Part shown: piece after piece, positions 24,656 to 32,649 of the stretch
Position numbering within the stretch: position 1 is the stretch's first letter
How the letters are laid out: every line of letters starts with the position of its first letter
DNA from: Hyphomonadaceae bacterium UBA2389
GTDB taxonomy: Bacteria; Pseudomonadota; Alphaproteobacteria; Caulobacterales; Aquidulcibacteraceae
Length of the DNA: 50,564 nucleotides
Reading direction: 5' to 3'
NCBI GenBank assembly: GCA_002343395.1
Contig: DDSN01000100.1
Span: 1-50,564, forward strand
Made by a program: the position numbers and the translations under genes
The notes under the pieces: model-generated
The model's input: only the letters and a program-made list of their open reading frames with translations
Told to the model about the DNA's origin: nothing
The model's database searches: none

Positions 24656-25862
24656 GCCGGCGCTGCTCATGCTGCTGAGCCGGCATCCGTTCGCGGAACG
24701 CAGCGGCCGCGCGACGATCTTGCGTCAGAGGATCGATCAGGCGCGCCGTCATTTTGAACCGAGGCTTGTCGTGTTTGGCGCGCCTGCCGGCGATAAGAGC
24801 GATGAAGGCATGACGTTTTTGCCGCTCGCCAATCCGCTTTCGATCGCGCTCAACGCCGTGCGCCTGCACGATCGGCCGCTGCAGACGTGGCTGTTCTACG
24901 CCAAATCCGCGCGAGAGGAGGTGGCGCGCATGCGCGAAGCGTGCGCGGCGGAGGCGGTCTTCGTAGACATGCTGCGGTTGGCGCCGCTGACATACGGCAT
25001 GCCGCGTGAGATCGCGCTGATCATCGACTACGACGACCTGCTGTCGCAGCGCTATGCGCAGGCGGCGCGCAAAGACTATGAGGTGATGGGCTTTCTGAGC
25101 CGCCGGGTCGGACCGCTCGCGAACGTTGCGCGCACCTTTGCGCGTCCGATCTTGCTGAACGAGTCGAAACGGTGCGCGGCGTATGAGGCGGCGTGGCTTG
25201 AGCGCGCCGATCTGGCGCTGTTCACGTCGCCACTTGAAGCGGCGAGCATTGGGCGGTCTAACCCGAACACAATGCCGGCGCCGCCGCTTGCGCCGGTTGC
25301 GCATGCTTCGGACGGAACGCCGGGAGATCGGCTGATCTTTCTGGGCAATATGCACTATGCTGAGAACGTGTTGATGCTGCGCGCGCTGCACGCGGCGTTG
25401 GCCGGTTTCAGCGAAGCGATGCGCACGGCCGCGGTGATCGATGTGATTGGCGACTGTCCGCCGGAGCTACGCCATGAATTGGAAGGGGCGAATTTTCGCT
25501 TCTTGGGCCGCGTTGACGATCTCTCCACGTTGGACGGGGCCGGCGTGTTTCTCGCGCCCGTCGTCGGCGGCAGCGGCGTCAAACTCAAGGTGCTCGATGG
25601 GTTGGCGCTTGGGTGCCCGGTGGTGACCACCGAAAAGGGTTGCGAAGGGCTGGCGGTGCGCAGAAACCGCGACCTTCTGGTGGCGCGCGATCCAGCGGGC
25701 GTGTTGGCGGCGGCGCTAGCGCTCCGCGGGCGAGACGCATTGAAACATGCGCTCGCGCGAAATGGGCGCGCGTATGCCGAGAGATGGCATGGTCCACGAC
25801 TCGGCGCGGCCATCGCCGATGCGATGGCTGCCGCGGTCAAGCGGCGTCAGGAGACGCTGTAG
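24648..25862 (+). CDS. GT4-family glycosyltransferase
   Basis: A 404-residue GT-B enzyme from the GTG at 24648, which overlaps the previous stop codon; an ATG at 24669 is an alternative. The C-terminal donor domain carries 'RLIFLGNMHYAENVLMLRAL', 'FRFLGRVDDLSTLDGAGVFL', 'APVVGGSGVKLKVLDGLALG' and 'CPVVTTEKGCEGLAV', the classic GT4 loop where the sugar nucleotide phosphates bind. It probably transfers a sugar onto the lipid-linked repeat unit begun by the sugar transferase. Its 3' end overlaps the convergent Wzc-like gene by 16 bp. Confidence 0.87.
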   Translation: MTKPALLMLLSRHPFAERSGRATILRQRIDQARRHFEPRLVVFGAPAGDKSDEGMTFLPLANPLSIALNAVRLHDRPLQTWLFYAKSAREEVARMREACAAEAVFVDMLRLAPLTYGMPREIALIIDYDDLLSQRYAQAARKDYEVMGFLSRRVGPLANVARTFARPILLNESKRCAAYEAAWLERADLALFTSPLEAASIGRSNPNTMPAPPLAPVAHASDGTPGDRLIFLGNMHYAENVLMLRALHAALAGFSEAMRTAAVIDVIGDCPPELRHELEGANFRFLGRVDDLSTLDGAGVFLAPVVGGSGVKLKVLDGLALGCPVVTTEKGCEGLAVRRNRDLLVARDPAGVLAAALALRGRDALKHALARNGRAYAERWHGPRLGAAIADAMAAAVKRRQETL

Positions 25863-27982
25863 TATGACTTCGATTGGTAGAAGTAGAGCGAGTCTGCGTA
25901 GGTGCCCCAATTGGGTTGCACACAGTTGAGCGCGACGCCGAGCACCTTGCCGCCGGCGCCTTCCGTTTGCGAAATCGCGGTGCGCACAGCGCCAATCGCG
26001 GAACGGCCCGCGCGCGCGACAACGACGGTTGTGTCGGCCTGCTTCACGAGGACGCGGGTTTCGGCGACCGCCAGGATCGGCGCGCAATCCAGGACGACCA
26101 AATCGTAGGCGGAGCGCAGTTCGGCGATCAGGCGCTCCATGGCGTCTGTTCCGAACACGTCGCGCGGCGTGAATCCGGCGGCGGCGACCGGCAACACGTC
26201 GGCGTCCGAGGCGGGATCGCGCACGATCGCGTCACGCCAGTTCACTTCGCCCGCGAGCACTTGCAGGATGCCGGTGTCGGATTCGATGTCGATGACGTCG
26301 TTGATGGATTGTTTGCGCAGGTCGCAATCGACAACCACCACGCGTTGTCCTGACATCGCCGCTACGCGCGCAAGGCACATCGATATCGTGGTTTTGCCTT
26401 CGTCAGGCAGAGCGGAGGTGACCGCCACGACCTTCACCGAGAAGTCCAGTTTGGAATAGACGATCACCGTGCGGAGCACGCGCAGCGCTTCGGTGAACGC
26501 CGACATGGGCCGCCCGACAAGATAGCCAGATGGGTGTCGCTCCGCCGGCGGCATTTGGCGCATCATCCGCTTCGAGATGATCGGGATCGAGGCGATCGCG
26601 GGATAACCGACCTTGGCTTCGAGGTCCTCGGCGCTCTTCACCGATTGGTCGAAAATCTCCAAGGCGACGCCAAGCCCAAGGCCGAGGAACAAGCCAGCCA
26701 AAATCGCGAGCGCGAGGGCTACGCGCAGTTTCGGCGAGGACGGCGACGCCGGCAAGGACGCGTACGCCATCAACCGCGCGTCGGATGTGTTGAGCTGGTC
26801 CTGATCCGCGATCTCCTGATAGCGCTGGAGATAGCTTTCATACACTTCGCGGCTCGCCGCGGCCTCACGCTCAAGCTCGCGCAAGCGGACGCTCGCGGCG
26901 GAATTGCCCGAGAGCTGGCCCGTCGCTTCGTGCAGACTTTGGCGCAACGTGTCGAGTTCGGCGCGCTTCACGCTGACTTGGTTGCGCAAATCGATCGAGA
27001 TGCGCTGGATTTCACGCCGGATCTGTTCCTCGATGTCGCGGCGCTCGGCGCGCACCGATTGCACGGCGGGATGGGTCTCGAAATAGCGCAGTTCCAACTC
27101 GGATTGACGCTGGGCGATCTCGGCTTCGCGGTTGCGCAGTTGAGTGATGTTCTCAGAGTTGATCGCGTTGCCGAGGCTCTCGAGCGAACCGCCAGATTGG
27201 CGCACGGCCTCGATCTGCCGGTAGCGCGCTTCGGCGGCGGCGAGTTCGGCTTGCGCGGCCAAGACTTGCGTTTGAATGTTGGTGATCTGCGTCTCCGGCA
27301 GCGTCGCGCCTTGGGCCGACAACATGCCCGACTGCACGCGGAAGGTCTCCGCCGCGGATTCCTTGGCTTGGACGTCTTCGCGCAATTCCGCCAAGCGGCG
27401 CGAAAGCCAGCTATTGGCGCGCTGAGCCGTGTCGACGCGCTGGTTGACTTGGCTGGCGATGTAAACGTCAGCGTAGGTGTTGGCGATGATCTGCGCGCGT
27501 TCGGGGTCGGTGGAGCGCGCGGTAATTTCGATGACGTAGGTCGCGCCGCGGCGTGTCACCGTAATCGCGTTGGCGACGCTCGCCGCGATGTCATCGAGGT
27601 TTTCGCCAGGGCCGGCCTGCATGCCGAGCGCGGTCGCAAGCTCGCCCATCAGGGCGCTCGACCGCAGCAGTTCGATTTCGGAGTCGATGGCGGAGGATTG
27701 CAGCGGCAGCTGGCCGACGACGGCTTCGTTCGCCAACACGCGCTCCTGCCGCGGATTGATGATCAAGAGCGCGGTGGCGCTGTAGGTCGGTGTGCTCGAC
27801 ATGACCAGAACGAACGCCGTTAACGCGGCGGCGGCGCCCGCGATCGCCATGGGCATCCAGCGGCGACGCAACATCTGCAACGCAGCCGTTACGCCGAAGA
27901 GTTCCGCCAAGCCCTGAGGCGCGGAGGAGGCCGCTGGAAGGTTAGGCGAAGCGGGTGGCGTTTCTCGGTTCATCATGTTCAT
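25847..27982 (-). CDS. wzc: Wzc-type polysaccharide co-polymerase with tyrosine autokinase domain
   Basis: A 711-residue inner-membrane protein that controls polymer length and export. Wzz-like transmembrane helices lie at about 43-62 and near 440-465 ('VALALAILAGLFLGLGLGVA'), flanking a long periplasmic region with GNVR-type coiled coil at about 170-400. The cytoplasmic BY-kinase domain has Walker A 'ALPDEGKTT' (524-532, K530), Walker A' 'VVVVDCDLR' (548-556) and Walker B 'LVVLDCAPI'. The C-terminal tail has five tyrosines (695, 700, 702, 707, 708) for autophosphorylation. All catalytic motifs are intact, in contrast to the pseudo-kinase at 21.4 kb. It follows the Wza-like gene on the same strand. 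No Wzb-type phosphatase is nearby. Confidence 0.93.
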   Translation of the reverse strand: MNMMNRETPPASPNLPAASSAPQGLAELFGVTAALQMLRRRWMPMAIAGAAAALTAFVLVMSSTPTYSATALLIINPRQERVLANEAVVGQLPLQSSAIDSEIELLRSSALMGELATALGMQAGPGENLDDIAASVANAITVTRRGATYVIEITARSTDPERAQIIANTYADVYIASQVNQRVDTAQRANSWLSRRLAELREDVQAKESAAETFRVQSGMLSAQGATLPETQITNIQTQVLAAQAELAAAEARYRQIEAVRQSGGSLESLGNAINSENITQLRNREAEIAQRQSELELRYFETHPAVQSVRAERRDIEEQIRREIQRISIDLRNQVSVKRAELDTLRQSLHEATGQLSGNSAASVRLRELEREAAASREVYESYLQRYQEIADQDQLNTSDARLMAYASLPASPSSPKLRVALALAILAGLFLGLGLGVALEIFDQSVKSAEDLEAKVGYPAIASIPIISKRMMRQMPPAERHPSGYLVGRPMSAFTEALRVLRTVIVYSKLDFSVKVVAVTSALPDEGKTTISMCLARVAAMSGQRVVVVDCDLRKQSINDVIDIESDTGILQVLAGEVNWRDAIVRDPASDADVLPVAAAGFTPRDVFGTDAMERLIAELRSAYDLVVLDCAPILAVAETRVLVKQADTTVVVARAGRSAIGAVRTAISQTEGAGGKVLGVALNCVQPNWGTYADSLYFYQSKSYYSVS

Positions 27983-28004
27983 CGGCGCTCACCGCGAGTT
28001 TGGT

Positions 28005-28051
28005 CCCGCGTGTGGGTCGCCGCCCCAACGGCGTTAACCCTAGCACGCGGG
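28005..28051 (-). promoter_or_regulatory. Nested 17-bp hairpin between the wza-like and wzc-like genes
   Basis: The 129-bp gap contains a composite inverted repeat. CCCGCGTG (28005-28012) pairs with CACGCGGG (28044-28051), GGGT (28014-28017) with ACCC (28037-28040), and CGCCG (28018-28022) with CGGCG (28029-28033) around a six-base loop. Small bulges separate the stems. It sits about 20 bp before the wzc ATG on the transcribed strand. There is no following U-run, so attenuation, RNase protection or processing is more likely than simple termination. Confidence 0.6.
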
Positions 28052-28111
28052 ATTGGTCATGTCGTGCCCAGCCGCATATGCACGCTTGGCGCCGCACCCA
28101 CGCGCTGGCTT

Positions 28112-28687
28112 TTAGAACAACCGCTCGCCAATTCGGACCGTGTCGCCAGGCAAAACGGGAGTAGCGATCGTTAACGGATAGGCGTGTTCGACCGCCTCAT
28201 TGGCGTGGCGCACGAAAACCCGGTTTCGGTTCGCCCGATAGGTGAACCCGCCAGCAGTTGCGACCGCGTTTAGAACTGTTAACCCGGCCGAATAGGGGTA
28301 GGTGCCGGGACGCTGAACCTCTCCCAGGATGAAGAAGGGCCGGTAATTCGCCACTTCGACATTAACATTCGGGTTGCGGACATAGGTCCGCAGGGCGGTT
28401 TGAAGGTTCTGGGCGAATTCGGGAACCGTGAGGCCCGCGGCGTTAATCTCTCCAACCAGCGGATAAGAGACGACGCCCTGCGAGCCAACCACAAACTGGC
28501 CCGTAAGGTCTTCTTCATTAAAGACCGTGATCCGCAGCTGGTCGCCAGGCCCGAGGCGATAGTCCGAGGGCAGCGCCTCTTCCTCGGGGGTTGAGGGGAT
28601 GGTCGAACAGGCGCTGGCAATGCCCGCGCCGGTAACCATCAATCCACGAAGAAGGGCGCGGCGGGTGTGCCAAATCGGTTTGGTCAT
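28112..28687 (-). CDS. Wza/HfsD-type polysaccharide export lipoprotein (short form)
   Basis: A 191-residue outer-membrane polysaccharide export protein. The signal peptide has an RR pair (residues 9-10 in 'HTRRALLRG'), a hydrophobic stretch and lipobox 'IASAC' (C27). The Poly_export domain is 'DYRLGPGDQLRITVFNEED' and 'VVSYPLVGEINAAGLTVPEF', followed by one SLBB domain ('FFILGEVQRPGTYPYSAGLT', then 'VLNAVATAGGFTYRANRN'). It ends after the SLBB domain, so the C-terminal amphipathic helix that forms the Wza outer-membrane pore is missing. The beta-barrel protein at 18.4 kb may provide that pore. The ATG at 28687 was chosen so that the signal peptide is N-terminal. The wzc-like gene is directly downstream. 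Confidence 0.9.
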   Translation of the reverse strand: MTKPIWHTRRALLRGLMVTGAGIASACSTIPSTPEEEALPSDYRLGPGDQLRITVFNEEDLTGQFVVGSQGVVSYPLVGEINAAGLTVPEFAQNLQTALRTYVRNPNVNVEVANYRPFFILGEVQRPGTYPYSAGLTVLNAVATAGGFTYRANRNRVFVRHANEAVEHAYPLTIATPVLPGDTVRIGERLF

Positions 28688-28751
28688 GAAGCGTTTTCCT
28701 GGCGGCGGTTCTAGGCGATCGGGTCGGACCCGCAAAGGATGGACCAGTCCT

Positions 28752-29750
28752 TTAGAGCGAATTTTTCGCGCTGAGCGTTGCCGGGGTCACGGCGCGGCGC
28801 CTCGGGCCCCGTCCGGTTGAGCGAAGCCACGCTTGCTCCAGCAGCTTTCCGACGAGGTAAGAGGAAACCCGGGGCGTTCGGAAGGTCGCCAGGACGGCGC
28901 GGGAGTCACCGCTCTTGGCGGCCTCGATCAGCAACCGCCATTGCAGGCGACAGTCAACGCTGGCGCGATGGCGATCGAGCGCGCGGCGGTCCGCCGGGGA
29001 CAAAGCGCCAGTGGCTTCGATCAGGTCATCGCAATCATAAAGGCGTTTGAGTTCCGTCGGGCCGTGTTCCTTGCTTAACGAACCGGCGCGCTCAACGGAC
29101 ACATAACCCGCTTCGCCGCAGGTGAAGAAGCGCGCGCCCAACGCAAGCGCACGCGCATACAGTTCGTAGTCCTCGCCGAGGCGCATGTCGGCTTGGTAGC
29201 GGAGCTTGTGCGCATCGAGGAATGCGCGCCGCGCCAGCGGCTTCATGTAACCAAGGTCGAGAGGGCCGGTGGTTTTGCCGAGATTGCGCAGCACGAAACC
29301 GCGAAATGTCAAAAGCTTCAAGGTCAGCTGGCGCGGCGTCCATTGCACGTGGCTTGGGTCGCGCGTGCGGATGAGGTCGTCGGCCACGAAATCCGCGTCG
29401 CCGGCGATAGCGTGGAGGGAGGCTAAGCGCCCCTCGAGGAAGAAGTCATCAGCGTCGAGAACGGTAAGCCATGGGGCGGACGTCGCTTCGATGGCGGCGT
29501 TGCGCGCCGCGCCCGGCCCGGCGTTCGTCGTAAATGCGATAAATTTGACGCGTTGATCTCGCTCCGCGAGCCCGCGCGCCACGGCGGCGGTCGCATCCGT
29601 CGACGCATCGTCGACGATGCAAACCTCCGCTGTTTCCGGCTGCGCCAACGCGGACAACACCGCCCGCTCCAGCGTCGCGGCGGCGTTGAAGGCCGCGACG
29701 AGAACGGTCGTTCGCGTGTCGCGCGACGAACTCTCCGGGGGTGGAAGCAT
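28752..29750 (-). CDS. GT2-family glycosyltransferase (ExoO-like)
   Basis: A 332-residue GT-A fold enzyme. The nucleotide-binding start is 'TVLVAAFNAAATLERAVLSA', with 'IVDDASTDAT' and the metal-binding 'VLDADDFF'. The acceptor-side catalytic region is 'RLGEDYELYARALALGARFF' (the E-D motif). The pattern 'DLGYMKPLARRAFL' resembles succinoglycan ExoO-type enzymes and others that add hexoses to lipid-linked repeats. It lies 65 bp upstream of the Wza-like gene, and the aldo/keto reductase gene ends three bases before it, so these minus-strand genes form one operon. The GTG/ATG choice is not problematic. Confidence 0.88.
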   Translation of the reverse strand: MLPPPESSSRDTRTTVLVAAFNAAATLERAVLSALAQPETAEVCIVDDASTDATAAVARGLAERDQRVKFIAFTTNAGPGAARNAAIEATSAPWLTVLDADDFFLEGRLASLHAIAGDADFVADDLIRTRDPSHVQWTPRQLTLKLLTFRGFVLRNLGKTTGPLDLGYMKPLARRAFLDAHKLRYQADMRLGEDYELYARALALGARFFTCGEAGYVSVERAGSLSKEHGPTELKRLYDCDDLIEATGALSPADRRALDRHRASVDCRLQWRLLIEAAKSGDSRAVLATFRTPRVSSYLVGKLLEQAWLRSTGRGPRRRAVTPATLSAKNSL

Positions 29751-29753
29751 CGG

Positions 29754-30656
29754 TCAGGCGTCTGCAAGCAACGCGCCGAGTAGGGGCGCGGGGCTGCTTT
29801 CCACCGCCTTTACTTCAGACGCAACCCGCGCCGCTGCTTTGATGTGTGCGGGAGTGGTTGACGAAAACAGGGCCACGCCCGCTGGATTGCGGGAAATCGC
29901 ATCGCGCAGAAGCAATTCGGCGATACCGGCGCGATCCTGGGCGGCGACGCCAAACGTTTGTGTGAATTTCCCGGCCGCGTCCTGATCGCGGGCAAGCTTT
30001 TCGCAGAGTCCGGTCAGCCGGGCGGCGAGCACCGAATGAACCACCCGCAGCGCGTTGGCGCCCAAGTCAGCGCTCTCCACCGCCGCCAGGCCGGCAAGGG
30101 AAACCTGGATGACTTCAAAAATCCCGCGATGCGCGTTCAGGATCGCTGTCGTTTCGTTGGGTTGCGTGGCCAATCCGACGCGGATGACCTTGCCTTCGCG
30201 CTTGAGCGCGGCAAGCGTTTCCAGGAGCGGCGCCGAAATTTCACCTGCGCGGACTTCGTGCAGCAGCAGTGCGTCAATCCGGTCGGTTCGCAGCGCCGCG
30301 AGGCTGCGTTCGACGCTGGCGCGCACCTGGGCGGGCGAGAACAGTCCGCGCTGTGCGTTCACCAAATCGGGCGCGGCGCCGCGCAAAAATTTGCCGGCGA
30401 CGCGCTGCATGAGGTTCGGGGGATCGAGGCCAACCTTGGTCACCAAGACCATGTCGGCCCGGCGGCGGGCGGCGAGCGCGCCAAGGCGGGCCTCCGATGC
30501 GCCCCAGCCGTAGAGCGGTGCGGTATCGAAATGCTGGATGCCGTGATCCAGAGCTGTTTCGAGCAGCGTAAGCGCTTCGGCTTCGGACACGCGATCCAAG
30601 GCAGCGCACCCAAACCCAAGGCGCGTCGGGTGTGTTTGCACGAAGAATGACCCCAT
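29754..30656 (-). CDS. Aldo/keto reductase family protein
   Basis: A 300-residue TIM-barrel oxidoreductase from the ATG at 30656 (the longer frame to 30779 extends into the promoter of the acyltransferase). The catalytic tetrad is visible: D in 'HFDTAPLYG', Y in 'APLYG', K in 'VLVTKVG' and H in 'LLLHEV'. It belongs to the group that begins 'TRLGFGCAAL'. Such enzymes reduce aldehydes or keto-sugars with NADPH. Its place inside the glycosyltransferase operon suggests a role in a sugar precursor, but the substrate is unknown. Confidence 0.87.
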   Translation of the reverse strand: MGSFFVQTHPTRLGFGCAALDRVSEAEALTLLETALDHGIQHFDTAPLYGWGASEARLGALAARRRADMVLVTKVGLDPPNLMQRVAGKFLRGAAPDLVNAQRGLFSPAQVRASVERSLAALRTDRIDALLLHEVRAGEISAPLLETLAALKREGKVIRVGLATQPNETTAILNAHRGIFEVIQVSLAGLAAVESADLGANALRVVHSVLAARLTGLCEKLARDQDAAGKFTQTFGVAAQDRAGIAELLLRDAISRNPAGVALFSSTTPAHIKAAARVASEVKAVESSPAPLLGALLADA

Positions 30657-30710
30657 AAACCATGGCGTCGTATTCGGACGCGATTGAAGGAATATTACGC
30701 ACGTTCGGGG

Positions 30711-30724
30711 CGCTTGGCCAAGCG
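30711..30724. promoter_or_regulatory. 14-bp perfect palindrome in a divergent promoter region
   Basis: CGCTTGGCCAAGCG lies midway in the 121-bp gap (30657-30777) between the divergent aldo/keto reductase and acyltransferase genes, the two block starts of the polysaccharide locus. Its position suits an operator controlling both directions; chance occurrence is also plausible. Confidence 0.35.
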
Positions 30725-30777
30725 TAGGCCGCCTTTTTAAGGTAGAGTGGCGCGGAAATTCGAAAGTCAGGCGAGGC

Positions 30778-31842
30778 ATGGAAAGCCATCGAAAGTCGGC
30801 GCGGTTTGATCTGTTGGACGGTATGCGTGGGCTCGCCGCGCTCGCCGTTATCTCTGATCATGTGTCCTCCGCGACGATCGAGGCGCTGCTGCCGGGCCGT
30901 TATCTCGCCGTTGACTTCTTCTTCGTGCTGAGCGGGTTCGTGCTCGCGCACGCGTACAGCGCGCGTCTCCAGCGCGGCGGCGCGTGGGCGTCGTTCATAA
31001 TGGCGCGGATCGTTCGGCTCTATCCTCTGTATTTGTTAGGCGCGGCGCTCGGCGGCGCTCTTATCTGGCTCCATATCGCTGCCGGGTGGAACACCTCCAT
31101 TAGCCAATCTCAGCTCTGGACGTCGGCATTGTTGGCGTTATTCATGCTGCCCTGTCCGCCGCAACTCTCTCTCTGGCCGGGTGCGCCGTATCCTCTGAAC
31201 GGGCCTTCTTGGTCGTTGTTTTTTGAGCTCGTCGCCAACGCTGTCATGGGCGTGTTGGGGCGCAACTTGACGCCGCGCGTTTGCCTGGCGCTCATGGCGC
31301 TGGGCGCCGTTGGGCTCGTTCCAACCTCGTTTTATTTTGGTCAACTCGATGGCGGTTTTGACTGGGCCAACTTTGTCGCCGGATTTCCGCGCGTGATATT
31401 CTCGTTTTTCGCGGGCGTCTGGATTTACCACAGCGGGATCTACGCGCGCGTTCGGGCGCTGCCCGCGTGGGCGGCGGCGGCGGCGCTGGCGGGGGTTTTC
31501 ATGGTTCCCGCCGACGGCGTTTGGCGCTCGGCGTTCGATCTTCTCGCCGTGCTGGCGATCTTTCCGTTGCTCGTGACGTTTTGCGCGGGGACAGCCCTGC
31601 GAGGACCCGTACGCGCGCTGGCGTCAACCATCGGATTGTTGTCATACGGGGTTTATATATTGCATGTGCCGCTCTGGGGGTGGCTCAAGGTGATCATGTC
31701 CCGTTATGCGATCGAGGCGCCTGGTTATGTTGATGTGGGAATCGCCGTCGTCGCCGCGCTGTCGGTCGCCGCGGTCGCGGACGCCGTTTACGATAAACCT
31801 GTTCGGCGCTGGTTGTCGGGGCTGAGCGCGGGGCGATCATGA
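30778..31842 (+). CDS. Acyltransferase family 3 membrane protein (OafA-like)
   Basis: A 354-residue polytopic membrane protein with about ten spans. The N-terminal motif 'FDLLDGMRGLAALAVISDH' contains R17 and the candidate catalytic H28, followed by 'YLAVDFFFVLSGFVLAHAYS'. The family O-acylates sugars, often with acetyl groups from acetyl-CoA. It probably decorates the exopolysaccharide or a lipid-linked unit. The ATG at 30778 is preceded by AGGCGAGG. The stop overlaps the deacetylase start (ATGA). Confidence 0.9.
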   Translation: MESHRKSARFDLLDGMRGLAALAVISDHVSSATIEALLPGRYLAVDFFFVLSGFVLAHAYSARLQRGGAWASFIMARIVRLYPLYLLGAALGGALIWLHIAAGWNTSISQSQLWTSALLALFMLPCPPQLSLWPGAPYPLNGPSWSLFFELVANAVMGVLGRNLTPRVCLALMALGAVGLVPTSFYFGQLDGGFDWANFVAGFPRVIFSFFAGVWIYHSGIYARVRALPAWAAAAALAGVFMVPADGVWRSAFDLLAVLAIFPLLVTFCAGTALRGPVRALASTIGLLSYGVYILHVPLWGWLKVIMSRYAIEAPGYVDVGIAVVAALSVAAVADAVYDKPVRRWLSGLSAGRS

Positions 31843-32648
31843 GACAGGCTGTGAAGAGCCTTGCGCGCGCCGCGGGCCTAGAGCGTCGGCATATCGAAGC
31901 GGCGCGTATGTACGCGGAACGGCGTGCGCTTGCGTTCGCCCACAAGCGGCGCGACCGGGAGGTGGGACGCATCTTGTGCTACCATTCGGTTGGGCAGCCA
32001 GTCATGGGCGTCAACGATGTTTCGCCCAAGCGTTTCGCGCGGCAGATCGAGCTTGCGCTCGAACTTGGCTATCATTTCGTGGCGCCAGCCGAGATCGCCG
32101 CTGGGCGCGGGGGGCCAAAGGCGCTTGCCGTCAGCTTCGACGACGCGCTCAAATCTGTCCTCGCCGTCGCGCATCCGGTTTTGCGGGCGCATCGCATTCC
32201 ATATAGCGTTTTCATTGTTTCCGAGTGGTCTGATGGCAATCACGCGTGGGAACCGGAACGCTTTCTCTCCTGGGCGGAACTGGAAACGCTGAAAGCGGAC
32301 GGCGTCGAGCTGGGCAGCCACTCGGCGACGCACCGCGATTTCGGTCGCATCGATGCGGCGTATGCAAAACGCGAACTTGAAGCCTCCCGCGCGGCCATCG
32401 AGGCGCGCCTCGGATTCGCGCCGACGACGTTCGCTATTCCGTTCGGACAGTCGATGAACTGGACCCCCGCGGCTCACGATGCGGCGCGCGCGTGTGGGTA
32501 TACGACCATTTACGCCCAGGCCGAAGACACCCGTCCGCCTGGAACAATCGCGCGCACGTTCGTGACGCACTTCGACGACCCAATGATCTTTCGCGCGCTG
32601 CTGGGCGGGGCGTTTGACTCTTGGGAAGAGTGGGTCTGGTCATACTAA
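31839..32648 (+). CDS. Polysaccharide deacetylase (NodB domain, HfsH-like)
   Basis: A 269-residue carbohydrate esterase family 4 protein. The metal and catalytic residues are in 'AVSFDDAL' (D101/D102) and 'ELGSHSATHRDF' (H161 and H165), and 'FAIPFGQSM' is the later arginine/active-site loop region. It would remove N-acetyl groups from amino sugars. In Caulobacter, HfsH deacetylates the holdfast polymer and affects adhesion. No signal peptide is visible, which fits a cytoplasmic enzyme acting on lipid-linked units. It overlaps the upstream acyltransferase by four bases, so addition and removal of acyl groups are coded side by side. Confidence 0.87.
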   Translation: MRQAVKSLARAAGLERRHIEAARMYAERRALAFAHKRRDREVGRILCYHSVGQPVMGVNDVSPKRFARQIELALELGYHFVAPAEIAAGRGGPKALAVSFDDALKSVLAVAHPVLRAHRIPYSVFIVSEWSDGNHAWEPERFLSWAELETLKADGVELGSHSATHRDFGRIDAAYAKRELEASRAAIEARLGFAPTTFAIPFGQSMNWTPAAHDAARACGYTTIYAQAEDTRPPGTIARTFVTHFDDPMIFRALLGGAFDSWEEWVWSY

Positions 32649-32649
32649 G

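Noticed and set aside
26534..27823. 429-aa plus-strand frame antisense to the Wzc-like gene
   Set aside because: It is Arg/His-rich, the typical mirror of GC-rich coding DNA; all kinase motifs lie on the minus strand.
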